A DNA stretch of 60,234 nt from an uncultured Rubrobacteraceae bacterium (GTDB lineage: Bacteria > Actinomycetota > Rubrobacteria > Rubrobacterales > Rubrobacteraceae), in NCBI GenBank assembly GCA_902806065.1, contig CADCVE010000106.1:1-60234 (forward strand), in the 5' to 3' direction. The notes beneath the pieces are model-generated. The model had not been told where the DNA came from. It searched no databases and saw only the letters and a list, made by a program, of their open reading frames with translations. The translations under genes and the position numbers were made by a program. Positions 26,792-34,597 of the stretch are shown here, in pieces; within the stretch, counting starts at the first letter, position 1; each line of letters opens with the position of its first letter.

Positions 26792-27391
26792 TCAGGCGCG
26801 GCGGAAGGGGTCGCGCCCCGCTTCGCGTTCCCCGACGGGCGCAGCCTCGCGTTCCGCTTCGCGGGCGATGGCCTCTTCGAGACGCTCCCGGCGCTCGCAC
26901 TCGCGCTCTTCGCGATGCCTCTTGAGCTCCTCCTCGGGTTGCTCCAGCCAACCCCTGATCCTCAGCTCTATCTGGTCACGCACCACCCGGAACCTCTCCA
27001 ACGTGGAGTCGTAGGGGATATCCTCGTCGCGGCGGGGGTCCTCGAAGATCCACGAGAAGGTCGTACCCACGCCCGGGAAAGTCTTGGGGCACCGCTCCTC
27101 GGCCCGGGCACACACGATCACGAGGTAGCTGAAGTACTCCTTGCCCATGTAGGTCGAGAGGGCCTTGGGGTACTGATCGTAGATGTCTATACCGACCTCT
27201 CTCATCGCCTCTACCGCGCAAGGATGCACCTCGTCGGTGGGCTCTGTCCCGGCACTCATGGCCTCGAAGCGGTCGCTAGCGAGATGCCGGAGCAACCCTT
27301 CGGCCATCTGGCTCCTCGCGGAGTTGTGCGTGCAGACGAACACTGCGCGGGCCTTCCCGTCTCGCTTTCTATCCCACGCCCCGTGAATCAC
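26792..27391 (-). CDS. arsC: Arsenate reductase, low-Mr phosphatase fold
   Basis: Reduces arsenate to arsenite using a triple-cysteine relay and thioredoxin. The catalytic loop CTHNSARS gives Cys20-x5-Arg26; the relay cysteines Cys94 and Cys101 (VIVCARAEERCP) are spaced as in pI258-type ArsC (Cys10, Cys82, Cys89). The 199 residues exceed the usual 130-140 because of a highly charged C-terminal helix rich in Arg and Glu (EEELKRHREERECERRERLE). The GTG start at 27391 overlaps the stop of the phosphoesterase gene (GTGA), so the two are coupled. It is the last gene of the arsenic cluster, and no efflux pump follows. Confidence 0.9.
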   Translation of the reverse strand: MIHGAWDRKRDGKARAVFVCTHNSARSQMAEGLLRHLASDRFEAMSAGTEPTDEVHPCAVEAMREVGIDIYDQYPKALSTYMGKEYFSYLVIVCARAEERCPKTFPGVGTTFSWIFEDPRRDEDIPYDSTLERFRVVRDQIELRIRGWLEQPEEELKRHREERECERRERLEEAIAREAEREAAPVGEREAGRDPFRRA

Positions 27392-28164
27392 AGTACCTTC
27401 ACTGGCTTCGGGGCTCCGCCGGCGCGGAGCTGATCGGCGAACTCGTCTGGCAACTCGCTGCGCCGGATGCCGTCCATCGCCTTCTCCAGGTCGTACTCGA
27501 CGCGTACGAACTCCACCTGCCCGATCTTCTCGCCAGCTTCGACGAGTACGTAACTGGCCCGCCAGTCACCGTCCTTTGGCTTGCCGACCGATCCTGTGTT
27601 GACGAAGCGCACACCCGCGACCTCCCGAGTCCAGGGCTTGTGGGTGTGGCCGAAGGCGATCAGGTCGCCATCCTTTAAGCCAGCGGTCTTCGCCATCTTC
27701 TCGCAGAAGGAATCGGATCTGTCTTCGGTCCAGTAGAGGGTGTTGAGGGTGGGCGCGCCGTGGACGAGCGTTATCTGAGGCCGCGAGGTGTGGCTGCCCC
27801 GGGGGCGCAGGTCCATGCGGAAGGGCAGCTCCCACAGCGCCCTCTTGGTCTGGGGTGCTATGTGCTCGCGGGTCCATCCGTAGCTTATATGGGAGAGCTC
27901 CTCGGCGTGCGCGCTGTCGGCCCAGCAGCCGCAGTGCTTGTAGTCGTTGGCGACGGTCGAGTCATAGTTGCCGGCGATTCCCCGGATGCCCCGCTCCCGG
28001 ATCAGGGACACCACCTCGTCGGGCCAGGGGGCGTAGCCGACGAGGTCCCCAAGGTGGTAGACCGCGCCAACGTCGTCGCGTTCGCGTCTGTCGTCTATAT
28101 CCGCTAGCACTGCCTCCAGCGCGGGCAGGTTGGAGTGAACGTCGGAGATCAGGGCATACTTCAC
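27388..28164 (-). CDS. Metallophosphoesterase, YfcE/MJ0936-like
   Basis: A 258-residue calcineurin-like phosphoesterase. The dimetal motifs are all present: SDVHSN (residues 7-12), YHLGDLVGYAP, AGNYDSTVA, and later VHGAPT and FGHTHKPW. The substrate is unknown; relatives hydrolyse phosphodiesters or protein phosphate. GTG at 28164 follows a good AAGGAGG. An ArsR-type inverted repeat sits just upstream (28177-28194) and the stop overlaps arsC, so this enzyme is tied to the arsenic response. Its role there is unknown. Confidence 0.88.
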   Translation of the reverse strand: MKYALISDVHSNLPALEAVLADIDDRRERDDVGAVYHLGDLVGYAPWPDEVVSLIRERGIRGIAGNYDSTVANDYKHCGCWADSAHAEELSHISYGWTREHIAPQTKRALWELPFRMDLRPRGSHTSRPQITLVHGAPTLNTLYWTEDRSDSFCEKMAKTAGLKDGDLIAFGHTHKPWTREVAGVRFVNTGSVGKPKDGDWRASYVLVEAGEKIGQVEFVRVEYDLEKAMDGIRRSELPDEFADQLRAGGAPKPVKVL

Positions 28165-28176
28165 AGAGGCCTCCTT

Positions 28177-28194
28177 AATCGTAGTTTGACGATT
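28177..28194 (-). promoter_or_regulatory. Possible ArsR operator
   Basis: Inverted repeat AATCGT-N6-ACGATT directly upstream of the phosphoesterase-arsC pair, between its ribosome site and the preceding gene. It resembles short ArsR-type dyads, and two ArsR genes lie 2.5 kb away. Binding is inferred only. Confidence 0.45.
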
Positions 28195-28243
28195 TGTGGT
28201 CCGCAGTATACGCGCCGTTGCAAGTCGTTTTGTTGCAAGGCGG

Positions 28244-29371
28244 TTAAATCTTCTTCGTTGCGGAATTGCTTTGGAGGTACTCGTGTATCTCTTTGGCGGT
28301 GGCCCGGGCTGTCCTACCTACCCCGATCAGAGTAGCCGAGGCGTAGCCGGTCCAGTCGCCGTAGCCCAACAGCCACAGCCGGGGCTCCTCCCTGGAGCGC
28401 GTGCCCGCGGCGCCGGTCGTCTGAGCCCGGCCGTCTGGGCCTACGATACCCAGAGGCTTCAGGTGATCCAAGGCGGGGCCGAAGCCGGTACACCAGATCA
28501 CGGCGTCTGTGGGCTCCTCGGTCCCGTCGGACCACACGACGCCCCGTTCGGTGAACCGCTCGAAGGGCCGCACGCTCGTCAAGGCGCCGCGTTCGCGGGC
28601 CTCTCTGACCGGCGGCAGCATCACGATGTTGCCCAGGGAGAGAGCGGGCCCCTCGTTCGATGGCCCGTCCGAGCCCTTCTGCCGTGCGGCGAAGTAACGG
28701 GCGCTGGCGCGCTCGAAGAGGATGCGGCCGTCCACGTCTTCGGGCAGGAACTTGGGCTCGTCGAGCGTCACCCACGCTGCGTCGGCGACCTTCGAGACCT
28801 CCGCGAGGATCTGGGCGCCGGAGTTCCCGCCGCCCACGACCAGGACCTTTTTGCCGGCGAAGCGCTCCGGCGAGCGGTAGTGGGCGGAGTGGAGTTGCTC
28901 GCCGCGGAAGTTGCCCCGTCCCGAGTACTCGGGGAGGTGAGGCTTGCTCCAGGTGCCGGTGGCACTGACTACGGCCCGCGCCCGTACCCTGGCCATTCTC
29001 ATCTTCAGGGTAAGATGCTTGCCCTCACCGAACTCCCGGTGGATCTCCTTGACTTGGACGGGCCGGTAGACGGGTAGTCCGTAGCGCTCCTCATAGCGCG
29101 CCAGGTACTCGACGGTGTTGTCGCGCGATGGATACCTGTCGGCGCCGCCCGGCATGATCCAGCCCGGAAGCGAACTGTAGAGGGCCGGCGAGAAGGCGCG
29201 TAGGGAGTCCCACCCGTGCCGCCACGCTCCTCCCGGACCTACCCCCGCGTCGAAGATCGCGAATGAGAGCCCGGCACGCCTCAGATAATATCCGACGGCG
29301 AGCCCGGCCTGCCCGCCGCCCACCACCGCTACATCCAAGACCTGCGTCCTCGCGTCACCGTTCTCGCTCAA
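28244..29371 (-). CDS. arsO: ArsO-like flavin monooxygenase
   Basis: A 375-residue FAD/NAD(P)H-dependent monooxygenase. The FAD motif [19 protein letters not shown] is at residues 16-34, [18 protein letters not shown] follows, and the NADPH motif [14 protein letters not shown] is near residue 176. The FMO-like stretch is modified. Enzymes of this type encoded in arsenic clusters are named ArsO; the arsenical substrate is not well established. The start is TTG at 29371. It lies between arsH and the phosphoesterase on the same strand, with about 80 bases to the latter. A generic flavin monooxygenase remains possible, but context supports ArsO. Confidence 0.8.
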   Translation of the reverse strand: MSENGDARTQVLDVAVVGGGQAGLAVGYYLRRAGLSFAIFDAGVGPGGAWRHGWDSLRAFSPALYSSLPGWIMPGGADRYPSRDNTVEYLARYEERYGLPVYRPVQVKEIHREFGEGKHLTLKMRMARVRARAVVSATGTWSKPHLPEYSGRGNFRGEQLHSAHYRSPERFAGKKVLVVGGGNSGAQILAEVSKVADAAWVTLDEPKFLPEDVDGRILFERASARYFAARQKGSDGPSNEGPALSLGNIVMLPPVREARERGALTSVRPFERFTERGVVWSDGTEEPTDAVIWCTGFGPALDHLKPLGIVGPDGRAQTTGAAGTRSREEPRLWLLGYGDWTGYASATLIGVGRTARATAKEIHEYLQSNSATKKI

Positions 29372-29515
29372 TGTCCCACGGCTCCGTCCACGGCCCTGTC
29401 TATAGCCCCGAAGCTAACCCTTTGAAAATGCGAGCAGACCTGCTTCGTCAACCGGTGCCTCCGCCGCCAGGGTAAGAGCCAGGTGTTTGCTTGCGCTCTT
29501 CCAGGGGCGAGCAGA

Positions 29516-30247
29516 TCATGAACTGACCTGCTGTTGTTGAGCCGCGGCGATGTACGCCTGACCGTGTGGCGACCGCCCCTCGGACTTACGCTCGCTGTAC
29601 CGATCGACGAGGTAGTCGGCCCGGTCTCGCGTCAGCAGCGTGAATTTGACGAGCTCTTCCATCACGTCCACCAGCCGGTCGTAATAGGCGGAAGGCTTCA
29701 TTCGCCCGGCCTCGTCGAACTCGTCGTAAGCCTTCGCTACCGACGACTGGTTCGGGACGGTGATCATTCGCATCCAGCGACCCAAAATCCGTAGCGCGTT
29801 CACGGCGTTGAACGATTGCGACCCAGCGTTGACCTGCATGACCGCGAGCGTCCGCCCTTGGGTTGGCCGCACTCCACCGCTCTCCAGCGGAAGCCAGTCG
29901 ATCTGCGATTTAAAGATCCCCGTGATGGTCCCATGTCGCTCGGGGCTGCACCAGACATGCCCTTCCGACCAGATCGACGCCTCGCGCAGTTCGGCTACCT
30001 TGGGGTGGTCGGGGCTGGCGTCGTCCGGCTGGGGCAGGCCGCGCGGATCGTAAATCCGGGTTTCGGCCCCGAAGCGGCGGAGCAGCTGTTCGGCCTCTTC
30101 CACCAGCAGCCTACTGTAGGATCGGTCACGGAGCGAGCCGTAAAGTAGGAGTACGCGCGGCGGATGCGTCGAGGCTCGCTCGATCGACAGCTTCTCTAAC
30201 GTAGGCGGGTCCACAAATTCGGGGGAAAGCGCAATAAGTTCGGACAT
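29516..30247 (-). CDS. arsH: ArsH organoarsenical oxidase
   Basis: A 243-residue NADPH-dependent FMN reductase of the ArsH family, which oxidises trivalent methyl- and aryl-arsenicals to less toxic pentavalent forms. The FMN loop [14 protein letters not shown] (residues 35-48), [20 protein letters not shown] (near 99) and GRTLAVMQV are diagnostic. ATG at 30247 follows GGAGGACTC. Downstream is arsO, upstream the ArsR genes. ArsH is usually linked to ArsM; here arsM is broken, so ArsH may act on arsenicals made by other organisms. Confidence 0.92.
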   Translation of the reverse strand: MSELIALSPEFVDPPTLEKLSIERASTHPPRVLLLYGSLRDRSYSRLLVEEAEQLLRRFGAETRIYDPRGLPQPDDASPDHPKVAELREASIWSEGHVWCSPERHGTITGIFKSQIDWLPLESGGVRPTQGRTLAVMQVNAGSQSFNAVNALRILGRWMRMITVPNQSSVAKAYDEFDEAGRMKPSAYYDRLVDVMEELVKFTLLTRDRADYLVDRYSERKSEGRSPHGQAYIAAAQQQQVSS

Positions 30248-30300
30248 GAGTCCTCCAGGGAGAGGTCAGTTACTGCTTTGCAGCAACGCGACTGTTGCGT

Positions 30301-30317
30301 AATCGACGATATACGAT
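30301..30317 (-). promoter_or_regulatory. Possible ArsR site before arsH
   Basis: AATCGACGATATACGAT, an imperfect dyad in the 95-base gap between arsR and arsH. It shares the AATCG/CGAT half-sites with the dyad at 28177. Inferred from position and similarity. Confidence 0.35.
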
Positions 30318-30342
30318 AAGAACCGCAAAAATTTGCTATTTA

Positions 30343-30738
30343 CTATAAGTGGGCGTCCGAGAGTCTTTTGAACTCGGCGAGGGCCTCGCGGTCGAGGCAA
30401 TAGCATGTGCGTGGGCCGTCTATTGTGCCCTCGATCAGGCCGGCCTCTTTCAGGACCTTCAGGTGTTGGCTGACCGTCGACTGGGCGAGTGGCAGCCTCT
30501 CCACGATGTCACCGCAGACGCAGGTGTCCACCGAGAGCAACAGTTTTACAATCCGCACCCTAACCGGGTGTCCGAGCGCCTTACAGAACCTGGCGAGCCT
30601 CTCCTGATCTCTCCCCGAGCCCTCAAGCGCCGCTCCCACCGCTATCTCTCCGGCAGGACGGCAGCTTCCATTCGCGTTGCCTACAACGATCTGAGCCGGA
30701 CTGCTGTCCTCTTTAAGGGTGTGTACTTTAGTCGTCAT
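30343..30738 (-). CDS. arsR: ArsR-family repressor 1
   Basis: A 131-residue winged-helix regulator. The ArsR core runs from [15 protein letters not shown] (residue 54) through [14 protein letters not shown] (Cys73, Cys75, the alpha-3 As(III) site) to [19 protein letters not shown], the recognition helix. There is an additional N-terminal 40-residue tail with Cys26, which could supply a third thiol ligand. It overlaps the end of the upstream ArsR gene by 11 bases, so the two are co-translated. Arsenite binding should release it from operators in this cluster. Confidence 0.9.
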   Translation of the reverse strand: MTTKVHTLKEDSSPAQIVVGNANGSCRPAGEIAVGAALEGSGRDQERLARFCKALGHPVRVRIVKLLLSVDTCVCGDIVERLPLAQSTVSQHLKVLKEAGLIEGTIDGPRTCYCLDREALAEFKRLSDAHL

Positions 30739-31222
30739 TGTCCGATTCTTGCGATCGTCCAGCCGAGGAGCAGGCTCCGAGGTGTTCGCCGGTTTCGTGG
30801 AGCAGCTTTAGATTGGCTTCTTTGTCGAGGGAGTAGGAGTTCCGCTTCCCACGCCGCTCCTCTCGCACCAAATCTGCGTCCTTGAGTTTGCGAACGTGGT
30901 ACGAGACCTTCGACTGGCCCATGCTGAATATTCCCTCAAACGCGCAAACGCAGATACCGGGGTCTCCGGTGTTCTCGACGCTCGCGGGGACCCCGAGGTC
31001 CGGCAGGCCGCAGCATCCCCGGCCTTCGGTGGCGGCGGTAGCCATGAGTCCGAGCATCCGCACCCGTATGGGATCCAATACGGCCCGGCCGAGGTCGGTG
31101 GGACGGGCGAACCGCTCTTCCTCGACGGACCCGTCCGAGTCGAAAGTTGGCTCAGGCGCATGCGAGACATTGTTACCGACGATATTCCTTTCTAGTAACT
31201 CCAGCTCAACACGTCGCACCAT
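30728..31222 (-). CDS. ArsR-family repressor 2
   Basis: A 164-residue ArsR-type regulator. It has [12 protein letters not shown], a longer-than-usual middle ([12 protein letters not shown]) and then [31 protein letters not shown] with the recognition helix and a CVC pair at the metal-binding position. The inserted CC adds possible thiol ligands. It ends in a Ser/Gln/Asp-rich tail with a Cys. I chose ATG at 31222, 4 bases past the arsM-remnant stop; the frame extends to a TTG at 31279. Why two repressors are needed is not clear; they could respond to different arsenicals or form a graded switch. Confidence 0.85.
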   Translation of the reverse strand: MVRRVELELLERNIVGNNVSHAPEPTFDSDGSVEEERFARPTDLGRAVLDPIRVRMLGLMATAATEGRGCCGLPDLGVPASVENTGDPGICVCAFEGIFSMGQSKVSYHVRKLKDADLVREERRGKRNSYSLDKEANLKLLHETGEHLGACSSAGRSQESDNDD

Positions 31223-31226
31223 GCCC

Positions 31227-32033
31227 CTAATTGTAGCCTCGTTCGGCCGGCTTGCGACCCCTGACGAACGCGCTAGCAACAGAGACTTCCCGTAGTGCCT
31301 CCACGCTCTCGGGGCTCAAAGACCCGGCCCCCTGCTCGGGCTGATAGGAGTGGGTAGCCTCCACGGATACTTCCTCGAAGCCCGCGGCTTTCAGAAGCGC
31401 CTCGTACTCGGCCTTCTCTAAAGCCCCGCAGATGCAGTCGGACCACTTCTCGACCCTATCCCTCGCCTCGTCAGACGGTTTCTCCTTCTCTGAGGAGAGG
31501 TTGATGACGCAGTTGTTTATTACGACGGCCACGTGGTCTTGGGGGAGCGGTACGGCCTCGATCTCCCCCTTGAGAAACTCGGCGTTCTCCACGCCAGCCT
31601 CGTGCCGGTTCTCACGGCCATCTCCAGCATCTCGTCGGTCATGTCCAGCCCGTAGGCCTTCCCATCCGGAGCCACCCGCCGAGCTGAGAGCAGCACGTCT
31701 ATCTCGCCACCGCTTCCGAGGTCCAGCACGACCTCGCCGGACGAGAGGATCGCGAGTGCCACCAAACTTCCGCACCCGAGTGAAGCGTCCGCGGCAAGCC
31801 GGGGAAAATTACCCTTTTCGGCCTCCGAGTAACTGCCACCGGTCATCTACTTCCTGCCCCCTGCAGTGTCCAGTCCAACACCGAATCCGCAACAAGATGA
31901 GGACGAGGGCCACAGCAAGAAGACGCGCCGCCACTGGCAAAGTCGAGATCCCGAACCGCGCCCTCCTGGTTTGCACCTGAAACGCTCCCCGTACCGAACG
32001 GGCCACGTCGGCGTACCGCTTCCTCACCCGCTT
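31227..32033 (-). pseudogene. arsM: Arsenite methyltransferase (arsM) remnant
   Basis: ArsM methylates arsenite using S-adenosylmethionine. Its pieces can be read in three frames. RKRYADVARSV (near 32010) matches the family N terminus. SCCGFGVGLDTAGGRK then runs into an in-frame TAG (just before 31846). [36 protein letters not shown] and [11 protein letters not shown] follow in one frame, and after a one-base deletion near 31615, [17 protein letters not shown] in another. About 30 residues after [10 protein letters not shown], the region with the LKPGGR motif, are deleted. The tail (CICGALEKAEYEALLKAAGF) is intact. Two frameshifts, a stop and a deletion mean it is not functional. Confidence 0.88.
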
Positions 32034-32047
32034 CCCAGAGGTCGAAA

Positions 32048-32079
32048 AAGGGGTGCGAACAGAAACGTTCGCACCCCTT
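32048..32079 (-). terminator. Terminator of tatA
   Basis: Perfect 13-bp stem AAGGGGTGCGAAC/GTTCGCACCCCTT with a six-base loop. On the minus strand a T5 run follows, 69 bases past the tatA stop. Confidence 0.88.
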
Positions 32080-32147
32080 GGAGAGTTGCGTAGCGGCATA
32101 CGTCGTAGGCTGCTGGTCCTTATCTCTCAGTGCTTGTGCTCGGTTTG

Positions 32148-32384
32148 CTAGACGCGGGTATCATCTTTCTCCGCGCGCACTGTCTCATTCTCGACCGCCT
32201 TGTTTTGGGGCAACTCTTCGGCTTCGCCCGAGGTGCCCTTCTTGAACTCCCGGACGCCGCTCCCGAGTCCCCTGGCGAGTTCGGGGATGCGCTTTGCCCC
32301 GAAGACCAAAAGGATGATGGTGAGCAGGATGATCAACTCCGTCGGCCCTATTGTGGGGAGCCCTGGGATCAATGCAAGGTACAT
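32148..32384 (-). CDS. tatA: Sec-independent translocase protein TatA
   Basis: A 78-residue TatA/E protein: one N-terminal membrane helix (TELIILLTIILLVFGAKRIPEL), the hinge and amphipathic helix (ARGLGSGVREFKKG), and an acidic tail. It forms the pore-like part of the twin-arginine export system. ATG at 32384 follows CTAGGAGGAC. No tatB or tatC is adjacent. It lies downstream of a Tat-exported PhoX phosphatase on the same strand, but a terminator between them shows separate transcription. Confidence 0.92.
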   Translation of the reverse strand: MYLALIPGLPTIGPTELIILLTIILLVFGAKRIPELARGLGSGVREFKKGTSGEAEELPQNKAVENETVRAEKDDTRV

Positions 32385-32423
32385 GAGGTCCTCCTAGTAT
32401 GAACGTAAGTATGGACGTGAAAA

Positions 32424-32447
32424 GAGGGCCCGCAGGAACGGGCCCTC
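32424..32447 (-). terminator. Terminator of the PhoX gene
   Basis: Perfect 9-bp GC stem GAGGGCCCG/CGGGCCCTC with a six-base loop, followed on the minus strand by TTTTC. It separates phoX from tatA. Confidence 0.88.
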
Positions 32448-32470
32448 CTCCTGACAGGCTCGGGGAGCTT

Positions 32471-34054
32471 CTAGGCGCCGCTCGCCGGGCCGTTGCCGAA
32501 GTTCTTGTTGTTCGCACCCTCGCGCTTCTCGAACGGGCCGTAGATCGCGTAGGTGACTGCCTGGGCCCCCGGGACTCCGCCCGGGAGGTTGCCGCGTGAC
32601 CCCTGCTGATTGACGAACAGCGTCTGGCCGTCGGGGCTGAAGCAGGCTCCGCAGAACTCTGTGTCGTTGTCGGCGGTCTGGGCGAAGTTGTAGATCTCGC
32701 CGTCCTGGGTGACCCCGCGGATGAACTGCTCACCCGGCGAGTCCTCGCACAGGAAGATGTCTTGCGTCTGCGGAACGATCGTGATGTTGTCAGGGTTCTC
32801 GAGCGTGTTGCGGTCCGTCGAGACGTAGATCAGCGTGAGCACCTCGCGACCCGGATCGTACTCCCACACCTGACCGAGGTTCTGCGGCCCGCCCTCGGTG
32901 CAGTCGAAGTAGATCTTGAAGCCCGCGCCCTGCGAGGAGGCCCAGATACCCTCCTGCCGGTCGAAGTACGCGGCGCCGTTGTCCTGCGCCTGGATCCGCG
33001 TTGGGGTGAACCCGGGGGCCCGGTCGCGGCGGTTGTCGGTGTCGTCCTCGTGGTCGGCCTCGGGCACCGGAACCCACTCGACCGGGAAGCTAGCGCCGGG
33101 CGTGACGACTGCGTCCATGTTCATGTGCGGTGAACCCTTGATGGCCAGGGCCTCGAGCGGGCCGGTGGTCTCCGCAAGGTTGTCCGACTGCCCAACGCGC
33201 TGGTCCGGGATGTAGCGGTACAGGCACGCGCCGATCTCGCCCAGGACGGGGTCCAGCTGGATTCTGCGATCCTCGGTCTGGTAGAGGATACCAGCGCGGA
33301 ACGTCGTCGCTTCGTGGACGAAGCGCCCAGCGGCGAGGATCGGCACGGCCACGACCGGGCCGTCCGACATGGCGTCGACCTCGAAGTTGTAGCCATGCTT
33401 GAGGGGTGCGAACGTGCCGGCCTCAGTGGTCCCGGTCGGGCCCTTGACGACCTCCTCGCAGGTTATCCACTTCTTGAACGGCGCCTCACCGCCAGCGCAG
33501 TTGGTCGAGGTGCCGCCGAGGATGTTGAACTTGTCGGAGACCGTGTACTCGAAGAGCTGCTGGCCGGTCTCCGGATCGGTACCCGCTGGCTCCCGGTCGA
33601 CGACGAGCTTGGTGCAGCCGCCGAAGGTCGACTCGTCGTACTCGAACGCGGGGCCGGTGACGACCTTGATCTCGCCCGGGCGCTCGCGGTTCTCGTGGTT
33701 GCGGATGAGCACGGTGCGCTTGCCTTCGCCGTTCGTGTTGCCCCCGGTGTCCGGGAAGGCGCCCATCGCGTCGAAGATGCCCGGGGTGGGCCGTCCGTCG
33801 CGCTGGGGTAGGCCCTGCATGTCGATGCGCTGGACGTTGAACGCCGCCGGCAGCATGAGGTCGCCCTTGGGTACCAGTGGGCCATAGCCCGCCGCCGCGG
33901 AGGGAGTCTGGCCCTTCGCCACGCGTGCTCCAAGAGCGGCAATAGGCGATCCGCTAAGCATTAGCGCCGCCGCGGTCGCTCCTCCCAGGCCCAAGAAGGC
34001 CCGACGGCTTATCGGACCCGGCCTACCTTGGATTGGGTTTTCCGGAATACTCAA
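32471..34054 (-). CDS. phoX: PhoX/DUF839 family phosphatase, Tat-exported
   Basis: A 527-residue secreted protein of the PhoX/DUF839 family; characterised PhoX enzymes are calcium- and iron-dependent phosphomonoesterases. The Tat signal SRRAFLGLGG is at residues 17-26, followed by a hydrophobic stretch (AAALMLSGSPIAALGA). Family landmarks: VLIRNHEN near residue 108, GGCTKLVVD, CAGGEAPFKKWITCEEV, and IYFDCTEGGPQNLGQVWEYDPG near 388. TTG at 34054 follows AGAGGAGGAAG. A triple 11-base PHO-box-like repeat lies 100 bases upstream. Some DUF839 proteins have no proven phosphatase activity, so the reaction is probable rather than shown. Confidence 0.88.
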   Translation of the reverse strand: MSIPENPIQGRPGPISRRAFLGLGGATAAALMLSGSPIAALGARVAKGQTPSAAAGYGPLVPKGDLMLPAAFNVQRIDMQGLPQRDGRPTPGIFDAMGAFPDTGGNTNGEGKRTVLIRNHENRERPGEIKVVTGPAFEYDESTFGGCTKLVVDREPAGTDPETGQQLFEYTVSDKFNILGGTSTNCAGGEAPFKKWITCEEVVKGPTGTTEAGTFAPLKHGYNFEVDAMSDGPVVAVPILAAGRFVHEATTFRAGILYQTEDRRIQLDPVLGEIGACLYRYIPDQRVGQSDNLAETTGPLEALAIKGSPHMNMDAVVTPGASFPVEWVPVPEADHEDDTDNRRDRAPGFTPTRIQAQDNGAAYFDRQEGIWASSQGAGFKIYFDCTEGGPQNLGQVWEYDPGREVLTLIYVSTDRNTLENPDNITIVPQTQDIFLCEDSPGEQFIRGVTQDGEIYNFAQTADNDTEFCGACFSPDGQTLFVNQQGSRGNLPGGVPGAQAVTYAIYGPFEKREGANNKNFGNGPASGA

Positions 34055-34153
34055 GAACTTCCTCCTCTATTTTTTCTTTCTCTTCTTGCCCTTCTACTAT
34101 CAGCCTGTGATTCGAGGCTGAGACCGGGCAGAGTATAGAGAGAGGGATAAAGA

Positions 34154-34186
34154 CTTGGGTTAACTAAACGTAAACTCTACTTGAAC
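34154..34186 (-). promoter_or_regulatory. PHO-box-like triple direct repeat upstream of phoX
   Basis: Read on the minus strand, three adjoining 11-base units GTTCAAGTAGA, GTTTACGTTTA and GTTAACCCAAG. Actinobacterial PhoP boxes are direct repeats of 11 bases with consensus near GTTCACC. The site is 100 bases upstream of the phoX start, in the right orientation. Phosphate control is inferred. Confidence 0.6.
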
Positions 34187-34546
34187 ACTAGATGTAGCTA
34201 AATGCTACCGGCTCTCATTACTAACTGAAAGACGACAGTGCAAAGAAGTGGTGATCTTAGGGTGGGTGCCGAGACGGTTCTCTGGTTTGGCGAGGAGGTG
34301 ATTCTGCCTTCTAGGGTCTGACCACGTAGGGGCGGGGTGAAGGAGAAACTCCGGGGACGAGCAGGTGCTCGTTAGATAGGCGTCTGGAAGTAGAAGCTAA
34401 AAGACTCGGAAAAATCAGGCGTCCGCAGTGGGGCAGCCAGGTGTGCTCGGTGAGCAGGTCCAGAGGAGGGTTGCCTCCCCGAGGGGGTGTCGTATCGGGT
34501 TAGGGGCTCTAGCCGGGACCGGTGTAGCAGAAGGGCCGGGTAGCAG

Positions 34547-34575
34547 AAGGGCCGAGGTTTTTAGCCCCGGCCCTT
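34547..34575 (-). terminator. Terminator after MFS/spermidine-synthase copy B
   Basis: 11-bp stem AAGGGCCGAGG/CCCCGGCCCTT with one mismatch, 23 bases past the stop of the minus-strand gene. Its loop contains the T/A run; the T tract after it is weak. Confidence 0.55.
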
Positions 34576-34597
34576 GTATTCTTTTAGCTCTTTAGGC

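Larger units (their letters stand above)
34055..34597. other. Gene-free region between phoX and copy B
   Basis: 540 bases with no gene. The left part is the phoX promoter region with the PHO-box-like repeat (34154-34186). A 16-base tandem repeat (TAGCAGAAGGGCCG core, 34525-34556) and a terminator hairpin lie at the right. The middle contains nothing I recognise. Confidence 0.5.

Noticed and set aside
23048-34198. An 18-base near-match between 23048-23065 and 34181-34198
   Set aside because: With one mismatch, a few such pairs are expected by chance in 60 kb.
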